NCBI RefSeq assembly: GCF_046115515.1
Contig: NZ_CP175953.1
DNA from: Gracilimonas sp017641085
GTDB lineage: Bacteria > Bacteroidota > Rhodothermia > Balneolales > Balneolaceae
Strand: one strand, 5' to 3'
Length of the DNA: 64,000 bases
This document shows positions 52,019 to 60,282 of the stretch, one piece after another; position 1 is the stretch's first letter; each line of letters begins with the position of its first letter. The notes beneath the pieces were generated by a model, which was not told the DNA's origin, searched no databases, and worked only from the letters and a program-made list of their open reading frames with translations. The position numbers and the translations under genes were made by a program.

Positions 52019-54193
52019 AAAGAAGCAAAAGCTACCCTAAAGGAAACATTTGGCTACGACACCTTCCGCCCGCTACAGGAAGACATCATCGACCAGGCCC
52101 TCAAGAGAAAAGACGCACTTGTAATAATGCCCACCGGTGGCGGTAAATCACTATGCTACCAAATTCCGGCGCTGTTGTTTGATGGATTGACCGTGGTAGT
52201 GTCTCCTCTTATTTCACTAATGAAAGACCAGGTAGAGCAGCTCCGTGAATATGATATTAATGCGGTGCATTTGAACAGCTCGCTATCACCGGAAGCTTAT
52301 GGATACAACCGCCGGCAGGTGCTGCAGGGAAAAGCCAAGCTGCTGTACATCGCTCCGGAAACGCTGCTTATGGATAAGACTAAAGACCTGCTAAAGGATA
52401 TCAAGGTAGAATTGTTCGCAGTAGATGAAGCGCACTGTATTTCAGAGTGGGGGCATGATTTTCGGCCGGATTACCGCCAGCTGGCAGAGGTTCGAAAGGA
52501 ATTATTCCCTGATGCTACCTGCATGGCTCTGACCGCTACGGCTACTCCGCGTGTACGAAAAGATATTATGCGAACGCTGGAGTTTGGGGAGTCTGAAGAA
52601 TTTATAGCCAGTTTTGACCGCCCCAACCTGTTCCTGAAAATTGCCGATAAAGACGATCCAACGAACCAGGTTTTAGATTTCCTTTATACACGAAAAAATC
52701 AGTCCGGCATTATATACTGTACTTCCCGCCGGCAGGTAGATGAACTGTATCAGGAGCTTGAAGATGAAGGCTATTCGGTGAAACCCTACCATGCGGGCTT
52801 ATCCGACCGCGACCGCGCTATCAACCAGCGTAAGTTTATCCGCGATGATATACAGATTATCGTGGCAACCATCGCTTTTGGGATGGGGATCAACAAGCCG
52901 AACGTCCGTTTTGTGATGCATTACGATATGCCGCAGAACATCGAGCAGTATTACCAGCAAATTGGCCGGGCAGGACGAGACGGCCTCCGCTCCGATTGTG
53001 TGATGCTATTCAGTTATGCGGACACGCTGAAGATTAAATACTTCATCAACAAAAAAGAAGGGCAGGAAAAAGAAATTGCAGAAAAGCACCTTGATGACCT
53101 GCTCAAATTTATCGAGTCTAAAAAGTGTCGCCGTGTGCCGCTGATGAAATATTTCGGAGAAGAATATCCGAAGGATGAATGTGGCATGTGTGATAACTGC
53201 CTGTCTAAAGATGAAGATGTGGAAGACTTCACCCTGCAGGCTAAGAAGCTGCTTACCTGTGTGAAAGAGCTTGAAGAAGGCTACGGAAAAACGCAGGTGA
53301 TTAATGTGTTGCGTGGGTCTAAAGCTAAAAAAGTTCTTGAGCTGGAGCATGATAAACTGGATTCCTACGGCTCCGGAAAGGAGTGGTCGAAAGATCAATG
53401 GGAGCAACTTTCCAGAATGCTGGTTCGTCAGGACTATCTATCCAAAGGAGAATACGCGGTTCTGCAGCTGGAGGATAAAGCCGATGCGGTTCTGAAAGGA
53501 GATGAAAATGTGTACGGAACCTTAGACCGAACCAGCACTATGCTCAGTGACGAGGAAGCATCGCGTGTGGCTACGGAAGTGGAAGCATCCTACGATGAAA
53601 ACCTGTTCGAGATTCTTCGCAAAGAGCGGAAGAAAATGGCAGATGAGAAAGGAATACCTCCCTATACTATCTTTCCGGATACCACACTGATGGAAATGGC
53701 TTATTACTTCCCGAAAGATAAAGAGCATTTGCTGCCACTTTATGGTGTGGGTGATGTAAAACTCAAAAAATACGGCTCGGCTTTTATTGGGATTATCAAG
53801 AAGTACACCTCTGAACACGGTATTGAAGCCAAAGAGGAAACGCTGCAGGAGAAAGCCGAAGAGCTGGAAAATGTGGAGCTGCACCAGAAAATCGGAAAGG
53901 CTTTCAACGACGGGCAGCGGATTGAACACCTGGCTGAAGAGCATGGTGTGAAGGAAGTTACCATCCTCAACCATCTGAAGGATTATCTGAATGAAGGCCA
54001 CGATCTTCGGCTCGATGGAATCACGGAAGCTACATCACTTTCACTACGGCAGCAGGATGAAATCATTAAAATCTTTGACGAAAAGGGATCTCATATGCTG
54101 AAGGTGGTTTACGACCGGATGAACAAAAAAATCGGCTACGACCAAATTCGCATAATGCAGCTGTATTACATGGCCAACGAAAAGAATGGCTAA
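52013..54193 (+). CDS. recQ: ATP-dependent DNA helicase RecQ
   Basis: RecQ unwinds DNA in recombination and repair. The 726 residues show FGYDTFRPLQEDII, Walker A MPTGGGKSLCYQ, VDEAHCISEWGHDFRPDY (DEAH), QQIGRAGRDGL, the RQC zinc site CRRVPLMKYFG...CGMCDNC, and an HRDC domain (about 520-605). A further C-terminal helix-turn-helix part (about 625-726) follows. The start is GTG at 52013; no in-frame ATG is near. It is convergent with the cNMP-kinase gene, whose stop lies directly after. Confidence 0.96.
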   Translation: MIKEAKATLKETFGYDTFRPLQEDIIDQALKRKDALVIMPTGGGKSLCYQIPALLFDGLTVVVSPLISLMKDQVEQLREYDINAVHLNSSLSPEAYGYNRRQVLQGKAKLLYIAPETLLMDKTKDLLKDIKVELFAVDEAHCISEWGHDFRPDYRQLAEVRKELFPDATCMALTATATPRVRKDIMRTLEFGESEEFIASFDRPNLFLKIADKDDPTNQVLDFLYTRKNQSGIIYCTSRRQVDELYQELEDEGYSVKPYHAGLSDRDRAINQRKFIRDDIQIIVATIAFGMGINKPNVRFVMHYDMPQNIEQYYQQIGRAGRDGLRSDCVMLFSYADTLKIKYFINKKEGQEKEIAEKHLDDLLKFIESKKCRRVPLMKYFGEEYPKDECGMCDNCLSKDEDVEDFTLQAKKLLTCVKELEEGYGKTQVINVLRGSKAKKVLELEHDKLDSYGSGKEWSKDQWEQLSRMLVRQDYLSKGEYAVLQLEDKADAVLKGDENVYGTLDRTSTMLSDEEASRVATEVEASYDENLFEILRKERKKMADEKGIPPYTIFPDTTLMEMAYYFPKDKEHLLPLYGVGDVKLKKYGSAFIGIIKKYTSEHGIEAKEETLQEKAEELENVELHQKIGKAFNDGQRIEHLAEEHGVKEVTILNHLKDYLNEGHDLRLDGITEATSLSLRQQDEIIKIFDEKGSHMLKVVYDRMNKKIGYDQIRIMQLYYMANEKNG

Positions 54194-55627
54194 CTAACAG
54201 TCGTCTTTAACAGGAAGTGTGATTTTGAATCTGGCTCCACCCTGATCAAGGTTTTCAGCTTCAATGTTACCGCCCGAGCGTTTTATGATTTCGTTGGAGA
54301 TGGGTAAGCCGAGGCCAAGGCCAAACTTGGCGCCCTGATTTTTAGTGGTGAAGTTGGCTTCAAAAATACGATGAATAATATCCTCGGGGATGCCGGGGCC
54401 GTTATCTGAAATTTCTACCACAATGTTGGCAGCCACATGGTTGGTGGAAATGGTGATTTCACCGGAGTCGTTGAGGGCGTCACAGGCGTTTAACAGAATA
54501 TTAGTCCATACCTGATTTAAGTCGCCCACCTGAATACAGGTTTTGGGAATGTCGTCCAGATCGAGGTTCAGGTTTATATATTTGAGCCGATTACTTAATA
54601 CCAAAACCGTATCCTTTATACCGTCTCTGATATCGGTAAACTCTTCTTTATTGCGATCCTGGCGGCTATAGCTTTTCAGGCTTTTCACCAGGTTGGCAAT
54701 CCGGTTACTGGCAATACGGATGTTGTGGATCATGCGGCCGGCTTCAAAGTGATTGATCAGGTTTTCGATATCCTGTTTTTTTCGCTGTTCTTTAATGATT
54801 TGAAGGGCATTGCCGGGCATTTGAGCCAGTTTACGTACCGAAGCCCGGTCATGAACCCAGGGAAACTGTTTCTCGATTTGAAGCATTTGCTTACGCAGTT
54901 CAGTACTATCCAGTGGTTCGCTTTGTAATCCCAGTTTGAAAAGTTGATAGGTTGCATCTGATTCCTCGAAGGTGGAGTAAATTTCGATCAGGTTTTCTGC
55001 CGACCGCATCAGCGCCGAGGCCGGGTTGTTTACTTCATGGGCAAAACCCGCCACCAACTCACCAAGCGTAGCCATTTTTTCCTGATGAATCAGCTGTTGA
55101 TGGGTTTCTTCCAGACGCTTGTAGGCGTTTTTCAGGTCATCCCGTTCTTTTCCAAGTTCTTTGTTTAAAAGGTGCGTTCGGGTGTGAAGCCGAATGTTAC
55201 TTTTATATCGCTGAATCATGTTGTTCAGCATCAGCTGCTGGAGCGGATGCTTTAACCGTGGGTGGTCGCTGAGATACTGCTCAAACTGCTGGGGTTTCAT
55301 CTTAAGGGCCATCCCTTTTTGGATGATTTTAGCCGTCGTAAGCGTAGGTTCACCGGTTGTAAATGCAATCAATCCCACAAAACTTCCGGGATTCAACGTG
55401 GTTAATGTGATGTCACTGTCATCAGCCTGCGTTCGGGTCAGCTTAACCTGCCCTTCAAGCAACAGATAGACGTCTTCGAGGGGATCTCCCTGGCTGAAAA
55501 GAACCTCTCCCTCTTCCAATACCAAAAGATGTTCTTTCAATTCATCCAGCTCATGAACAAGCCGCTGTATGAACCGGAGAATAGTCTCGGTATCATTAAG
55601 CCACGATATGCCCTGTTGAAATTCCAT
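54194..55627 (-). CDS. Sensor histidine kinase with N-terminal cyclic-nucleotide-binding domain
   Basis: A 477-residue soluble kinase. Residues about 25-145 form a cNMP-binding-type domain (EGEVLFSQGDPLEDVYLLLEG and LNPGSFVGL). A coiled coil follows (about 150-190), then a HisKA-type helix with MATLGELVAGFAHEVNNPA (H197) and a HATPase domain with N box IWTNILLNACDAL-like WTNILLNACDAL, DNGPGIPED and GLGLGLPIS. No membrane segment is present. It sits 6 bases behind the response regulator gene and ends directly at the recQ stop. The ligand is unknown. Confidence 0.9.
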   Translation of the reverse strand: MEFQQGISWLNDTETILRFIQRLVHELDELKEHLLVLEEGEVLFSQGDPLEDVYLLLEGQVKLTRTQADDSDITLTTLNPGSFVGLIAFTTGEPTLTTAKIIQKGMALKMKPQQFEQYLSDHPRLKHPLQQLMLNNMIQRYKSNIRLHTRTHLLNKELGKERDDLKNAYKRLEETHQQLIHQEKMATLGELVAGFAHEVNNPASALMRSAENLIEIYSTFEESDATYQLFKLGLQSEPLDSTELRKQMLQIEKQFPWVHDRASVRKLAQMPGNALQIIKEQRKKQDIENLINHFEAGRMIHNIRIASNRIANLVKSLKSYSRQDRNKEEFTDIRDGIKDTVLVLSNRLKYINLNLDLDDIPKTCIQVGDLNQVWTNILLNACDALNDSGEITISTNHVAANIVVEISDNGPGIPEDIIHRIFEANFTTKNQGAKFGLGLGLPISNEIIKRSGGNIEAENLDQGGARFKITLPVKDDC

Positions 55628-55633
55628 ATACGG

Positions 55634-56131
55634 TTAGTGGTCGGTCATTTGGTTATTACGCATGGCTGCTGAAAGTTTTTCGGCATCCAGAATCTGCATG
55701 AATGGAAGAAGGTTCTTTTTGTTGGCGATCACGTAGTCCGTTAGTTCGGCTAAAACTACTTCTTCCAGCTGCTCTTTCGTCCATGGTTTTGCAATATAAT
55801 GGTCAAGGTCAGCTTTGTTGATGGCGAGTATGGTATCCTCATGTCCGGCCTGACCGGTAACCAACACCTTGCGGCTTTTGGCGGATTCCGGCAGTTGCTG
55901 AAGTTCAATCAACAAATCCACTCCATTTTGTCCGGGTAATACATGGTCACATAAAATTAACCCGACTTTGTGGCCATGATCCAGAATGTAGTCTATGACG
56001 TCCCGGGCTTCGTCAGCGTTATTGGCTGCTTCAACGGGAAAGAATTCCTCGAACTTTTCAAGGTCTTTAATGAGGGCGTCCATCACTTCAAGCTCATCTT
56101 CAACAATCAATATGTAAATTTTTTCATCCAT
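55634..56131 (-). CDS. Receiver-domain response regulator
   Basis: A 165-residue protein with one receiver domain: ILIVEDELEVMDALI, the phospho-acceptor Asp62 in LILCDHVLPGQNG, VLVTGQAG (Thr/Ser) and HYIAKPWTKEQL (Lys). No DNA-binding domain follows. The C-terminal about 35 residues are helical (FMQILDAEKLSAAMR). It probably pairs with the cNMP-domain kinase 6 bases downstream. It lies 13 bases behind the DASS transporter gene. Confidence 0.92.
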   Translation of the reverse strand: MDEKIYILIVEDELEVMDALIKDLEKFEEFFPVEAANNADEARDVIDYILDHGHKVGLILCDHVLPGQNGVDLLIELQQLPESAKSRKVLVTGQAGHEDTILAINKADLDHYIAKPWTKEQLEEVVLAELTDYVIANKKNLLPFMQILDAEKLSAAMRNNQMTDH

Positions 56132-56144
56132 GGCAGAGTCCTCA

Positions 56145-57557
56145 TCAATTTAAGATTAATGGCCAATAAAACAGGGCATAAAGCGTCACCATCATCAGCC
56201 CGAAAATTCCTATGGCAAAACCGGCTTTGGTCATTTGATTTGTTTTTATAGTTCCGGTACTCATAGCAATGGCATTTGGCGGGGTTGATATAGGCAGCAT
56301 CATTGCGAGGCTGGCACTCACCCCAATCACCAAGCTGATCAGCACCAGGCTAAATCCTTCACCGGCCGCCCCGGAAGTGGCAAGGCTCACGGCTAACGGG
56401 ATCAGTAATGTGGCTGAAACGGTGTTGGATAAAAAGTTAGACATGACAATAGCCACCAGGCTGAATGCGATAATCAGGAAAATGGAAGTAAACATATTCC
56501 AGCTGATACTGGTAATAATCCATTCGGCCAGCCCGGTGCTTTCCATGGAAATTCCCAATGAAATACCGCCGGCAACCAGCCATAAAACCTCCCATGGAAG
56601 CTTGCGAATGCGCTCCTGATCCAGAATGCCCGTTAAAGAAAGAGCCGCTACCGGAAGAAGGGCTACGATGCTGCTGCCAACTCCGTGCAGCGACTCTGTT
56701 ATCCAAAGCACAACGGTAATTCCGAAAATGAGATATACAAAGATTGCTTCCTTATTTTTCTGGAATGAGCCGCTCATGTCGAGCTCAATTATTTTGGATG
56801 CCGGTTTGTATATCCAAAGTATAATAACCCAGCTGGCCATTAAAACAACGATGACAAGAGGAGCAGCGAGCAGCATCCATTCAGTAAAAGCAATATGAAT
56901 GCCCTGTGTGGTTAGAGCACCAATTACAACGGCATTGGGCGGGGTTCCGATGGGGGTTGCAATCCCCCCGATGTTAGCTGCAAAAGGGATGCTCAAAGCG
57001 AGACCAATTCGAAGCGGGTCGCCGGGCTTGGTTCGGGCTATAATGGGCAGAATGACGGTCATCATCATGGCGGTGGTAGCGGTGTTACTCATAAATGCTG
57101 AAAGCAGAGCAGTAACCACCATCAACCCAAGAATGATGAACTTTGGGTTGGCTCCAAAAGGTTTTAGCAAAACCCGGGTAAGGTTTTTATCCAGATCGAA
57201 TTTTACGGCGGCATCAGCCAGCACAAATCCCCCCAAAAATAAAATGATAATCGGGTTTGCCAAGGTGCCAATGAATTCAGTGTACGAGTTGGGAGTGTAT
57301 TCGGCCGAGACTTCCGGAAAAAGAACCCCTTGCTTGCTGAGGAAAAACACCTGGAGTAAAATCACCAGCATGGAAGTAGCGTAGATGGGAACAGGTTCCA
57401 GCATCCAGAAGATGGCGGCAATACAAAAAATGCTCAGGGCCACATGTCCGGCTTCCGAAAGTCCGGGGATCTCAATGAAGAACGGAACCAGGAAACCGAC
57501 AAGGCCAATAATTATCGAAGTGAGTTGTTTATAGGTAGCATTCATGAAAGAAAGCAT
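56145..57557 (-). CDS. DASS-family (SLC13) sodium/dicarboxylate-type symporter
   Basis: A 470-residue inner-membrane transporter with 11-12 hydrophobic segments. Both family signatures occur twice, reflecting the internal repeat: MSNTATTAMMMTVILP with ATPIGTPPNAVVIG, and LSNTVSATLLIPL with PISTPPNAIAMSTG. These S-N-T motifs bind sodium and substrate carboxylate in VcINDY-like proteins. The probable substrates are C4-dicarboxylates, or sulfate as alternative. The start may instead be the ATG at 57545. It is followed by the response regulator and cNMP kinase on the same strand, which may control or sense the same substrates. Confidence 0.9.
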   Translation of the reverse strand: MLSFMNATYKQLTSIIIGLVGFLVPFFIEIPGLSEAGHVALSIFCIAAIFWMLEPVPIYATSMLVILLQVFFLSKQGVLFPEVSAEYTPNSYTEFIGTLANPIIILFLGGFVLADAAVKFDLDKNLTRVLLKPFGANPKFIILGLMVVTALLSAFMSNTATTAMMMTVILPIIARTKPGDPLRIGLALSIPFAANIGGIATPIGTPPNAVVIGALTTQGIHIAFTEWMLLAAPLVIVVLMASWVIILWIYKPASKIIELDMSGSFQKNKEAIFVYLIFGITVVLWITESLHGVGSSIVALLPVAALSLTGILDQERIRKLPWEVLWLVAGGISLGISMESTGLAEWIITSISWNMFTSIFLIIAFSLVAIVMSNFLSNTVSATLLIPLAVSLATSGAAGEGFSLVLISLVIGVSASLAMMLPISTPPNAIAMSTGTIKTNQMTKAGFAIGIFGLMMVTLYALFYWPLILN

Positions 57558-57571
57558 GTAGTGAGTGAGTG

Positions 57572-57586
57572 CCGGTATGTTACCGG
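57572..57586. promoter_or_regulatory. Palindrome in the divergent DASS/DUF58 spacer
   Basis: CCGGTA-TGT-TACCGG, a perfect 6-bp inverted repeat 15 bases upstream of the DASS transporter start and 86 bases upstream of the DUF58 gene. Its position fits an operator, but the regulator is unknown. Confidence 0.4.
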
Positions 57587-57671
57587 TTCTATGCGAAGTA
57601 ATTGTGAAGAAATTAGCTCAGAAGTAAAGAATCCGCCTTTCAAAAAAAGATTATTAATAGTACCATAAATC

Positions 57672-58592
57672 ATGATTTTAGAACCGAGCATACTGTCGAA
57701 ATTATCCTCGCTTGAACTGCGGGCAAAGAAGATTGTAGAGGGATTTATTTCCGGGCTGCATAAAAGTCCGTTTCATGGGTTCAGTGTGGAATTTGCGGAA
57801 CACCGGCCGTACAATCCCGGCGATGACTTCAAGCATATCGACTGGAAAGTATATGCCAAGAAAGAGCGGTTTTATGTGAAGCAGTATGAGGAAGAGACAA
57901 ATCTGCGCTCTTATGTGATGCTGGATACAAGCTCGTCCATGCTGTTTAAGCATTTTGGGGAATGGACAAAGCTTAGGTATGGAATTCATTACGCCGCCTC
58001 GCTTATGTATATGATGCACCGTCAGCGGGATGCCTGCGGACTCATTCCTTTTAATTCAAAAATCGATGCGTTTATACCCGCAAAATCAACCTATGCCCAT
58101 CTTCGCCAGATTTATACCGAGCTGGAGCGGGAACTGATCCGTGAGGAAAAGAACGACCCCGAAAAGCGTAAGACAGCCTCAGCCCAGGCTATACACGAAG
58201 TGGCCGAACGGTTAAATCACCGTAGCCTGGTGGTCATCATCACCGACCTCTTTGAAAATATCGATGAGCATGAAGAGATTATTTCTGCCCTGAAACACCT
58301 TCGCCACCGAAAGCATGAAGTGCTGTTATTCAACGTGCTGGAAAAGAAAAGTGAACGCGATCTGGATTTCCCCGACCGGCGCTTTGTTTTTGAAGACATG
58401 GAAGTTGATGAGGAAGTGGAAGTGCTACCTGCTCAGGTTCGGGAAGATTACCGGAAGAAAGTGGAAGAGTACACCAAGAAATTTCGCATGGCCTGCAGTG
58501 AGTTTGAAATCGACTTTGCCGAAATGGATACGCAAGGGCAGTTTGATCAATCCTTGCTGGCTTATCTTATAAAACGGAAGCGGTTAGGGTGA
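57672..58592 (+). CDS. DUF58-domain protein
   Basis: A 306-residue protein of the DUF58 group (VWA-like core): VEGFISGLHKSPFHGFSVEFAEHRPYNPGDDFKHIDWKV-type start (motif about 25-60, with HRPYNPGDD and IDWKVYAK), then YVMLDTSSSMLF (a MIDAS-like D-x-S-x-S) and LVVIITDLFEN. Such genes normally pair with a MoxR AAA+ ATPase and VWA/BatA-type genes; none of these is adjacent. Role unknown, probably a chaperone-type partner. Confidence 0.9.
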   Translation: MILEPSILSKLSSLELRAKKIVEGFISGLHKSPFHGFSVEFAEHRPYNPGDDFKHIDWKVYAKKERFYVKQYEEETNLRSYVMLDTSSSMLFKHFGEWTKLRYGIHYAASLMYMMHRQRDACGLIPFNSKIDAFIPAKSTYAHLRQIYTELERELIREEKNDPEKRKTASAQAIHEVAERLNHRSLVVIITDLFENIDEHEEIISALKHLRHRKHEVLLFNVLEKKSERDLDFPDRRFVFEDMEVDEEVEVLPAQVREDYRKKVEEYTKKFRMACSEFEIDFAEMDTQGQFDQSLLAYLIKRKRLG

Positions 58593-58596
58593 GTTC

Positions 58597-58645
58597 GTTA
58601 ATCATTATTCGTGTAATCGGCTACTAATAACGAATAACGATTAAC
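58597..58645. terminator. Heptamer-word stem-loop between convergent genes
   Basis: GTTAATCATTATTCGT (58597-58612) pairs with ACGAATAACGATTAAC (58630-58645) at 15 of 16 positions, with a 17-nt loop. It fills the gap between the facing DUF58 and SDR stops and probably terminates both. Confidence 0.75.
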
Positions 58646-58655
58646 CAATAATGAA

Positions 58656-59453
58656 CTACGTAACTTTCTGGTTTTTCAAAATCTTGTTTAATAACGTTGG
58701 GGAGAACCGCTGCACCCAAAGGGCTAAGCGTTCTTTGAAGCCAGTCACATAAATTTCTTCTTTTTGAGACTTAATCTTTGGCATTACCTTGGCCACCATT
58801 TCATCGGCCGTCATGGCATTGGAGTGAGCGTCTCCCATCTTGTCGAATTTGGAACCGTCTCCGGTTAAGGCATTTTTGGAGATATCGGTTTTGATGAATC
58901 CCGGGCAAAGTAAGGTCACGGCTACATTATGCTCATACATTTCCTGCCGAAGTGAGTTGAAAAATCCCTGAACCGCATGTTTACTGCCTGCATAACCTGA
59001 CCGAAATTTAGTGCCAATTTTACCCGCCACGCTGCTGGTTACGATGATATGCCCCGATTTCCGATCCACCATATGCGGGAGTACTTCTTTAGTCAACCCA
59101 ACAGCCCCGAAATAATTGATCTCCATCAGTCGTCGAAACGTGCTCATTTCAGACTCCATCACGGTTGAACGCTGACTCACCCCTCCGTTATTAATCAGTA
59201 CATCAATCTGACCAAAGGCAGCCAGCGCTTCCCTGGTTTTTTCGGGAAAAGAGTCCCCATCCATCAAATCGAGAGTGATAATCTTCACATTGGAAGTGTC
59301 TTCTCCCAAACTGTTCTTTACGTCCTCCAAAACCTCTTGTCTGCGCGAAGATAGAATCAGGTTGGCCCCTTCTTTGTAGAATGCCCTGGTGAAGGCCTCT
59401 CCGATTCCTGATGAAGCTCCGGTAATCCAGATGGTTTTTCCTTGGTAATTCAT
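58656..59453 (-). CDS. Short-chain dehydrogenase/reductase
   Basis: A 265-residue classical SDR. Cofactor motif TGASSGIGEAFTRAF at the N-terminus, LINNGGVSQ, catalytic Ser in VTSSVAGKIG and Tyr-x3-Lys in GYAGSKHAVQGF. The C-terminal extension (LALWVQRFSPTLLNKIL) resembles the DHRS7-like group. The substrate is unknown. It is divergent from the response regulator gene at 59581, with an inverted octamer array in between. Confidence 0.9.
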   Translation of the reverse strand: MNYQGKTIWITGASSGIGEAFTRAFYKEGANLILSSRRQEVLEDVKNSLGEDTSNVKIITLDLMDGDSFPEKTREALAAFGQIDVLINNGGVSQRSTVMESEMSTFRRLMEINYFGAVGLTKEVLPHMVDRKSGHIIVTSSVAGKIGTKFRSGYAGSKHAVQGFFNSLRQEMYEHNVAVTLLCPGFIKTDISKNALTGDGSKFDKMGDAHSNAMTADEMVAKVMPKIKSQKEEIYVTGFKERLALWVQRFSPTLLNKILKNQKVT

Positions 59454-59480
59454 GCTTAAATTCTGATTTTTTGCAGTAAT

Positions 59481-59558
59481 AAGTGTTACAGTATGAAAGT
59501 GTTGGAGTGTTAAAGTAATGCTAAAAAACGTACTTTAACACCCGAACACTTAAACACG
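59481..59558. repeat. Inverted octamer-word array (NNRGTGTT) in a divergent promoter region
   Basis: The left arm has AAAGTGTT, GGAGTGTT, AAAGTA (about 59496-59516). The right arm (about 59530-59558), on the minus strand, has TAAGTGTT, CGGGTGTT, AAAGTA. A stem of about 20 bp can form. Unlike the others, it lies between divergent genes (SDR and OmpR-type regulator), so it cannot be only a terminator. Confidence 0.7.
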
Positions 59559-59580
59559 TTTATACATAAAAAGTGAATAA

Positions 59581-60282
59581 ATGAGCAACAAACATACAAT
59601 CCTGTTGGTGGAAGACGAGGAAGAATCCGGCGAAATGCTGGCAAACTTTCTGGAACTTAATGACTATGATGTCTTGTGGGCAAAAGACGGCAAAAAAGCC
59701 ATTGAGCTAATTGATGATAACGCCAATGATCTACACCTGGCAATTCTAGATATCATGGTTCCCCATCACGATGGGAAAGAAATATGCAGACACATTCGCA
59801 AACATCCGGTGGTGTACGAAATTCCGGTGCTTTTTCTGACAGCTCGGGATGAAGAGAAAGACGAAATTGAGGGACTTGAGCTTGGGGCGGATGATTACAT
59901 CAAAAAGCCGGCAAGCCTGAATCTGGTAAAAGCCCATGTTGAAACACAACTGCGCCGCCGTTCACCTGAAAAAAGTAACTGGATACAGTATGGTCACGTT
60001 TATTTGGACCTGGATTCTAAGGAGCTTTATATCAACGAAGAGTTGATCGATTTGACGCACACCGAATATACCATCGCGGAAATGATAATGCAGAACCCCA
60101 AACTGGTGTATAGCCGACAGCAGATTCTGGAAAAGATCTCCGATGAGGAAAAGTATGTATTTGACCGAACCGTTGATGTACATGTCAAAAATCTGCGCTT
60201 AAAAATGGGTGATGAAGGCAAGCTCATAAAAACATACCGTGGCGTAGGCTATGGGTTCAACAAAGAGTTTCTGCATTCATGA
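59581..60282 (+). CDS. OmpR-family response regulator
   Basis: A 233-residue DNA-binding regulator. The receiver domain has LLVEDEEESGEML, Asp57 in LAILDIMVPHHDG, LFLTARDEE and YIKKPASL. The C-terminal winged helix has IDLTHTEYTIAEMI, YSRQQILEKI, VDVHVKNLRLKMG and IKTYRGVGYGF. Its stop overlaps the start of the partner kinase by 4 bases (ATGA). Target genes are unknown. Confidence 0.96.
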   Translation: MSNKHTILLVEDEEESGEMLANFLELNDYDVLWAKDGKKAIELIDDNANDLHLAILDIMVPHHDGKEICRHIRKHPVVYEIPVLFLTARDEEKDEIEGLELGADDYIKKPASLNLVKAHVETQLRRRSPEKSNWIQYGHVYLDLDSKELYINEELIDLTHTEYTIAEMIMQNPKLVYSRQQILEKISDEEKYVFDRTVDVHVKNLRLKMGDEGKLIKTYRGVGYGFNKEFLHS

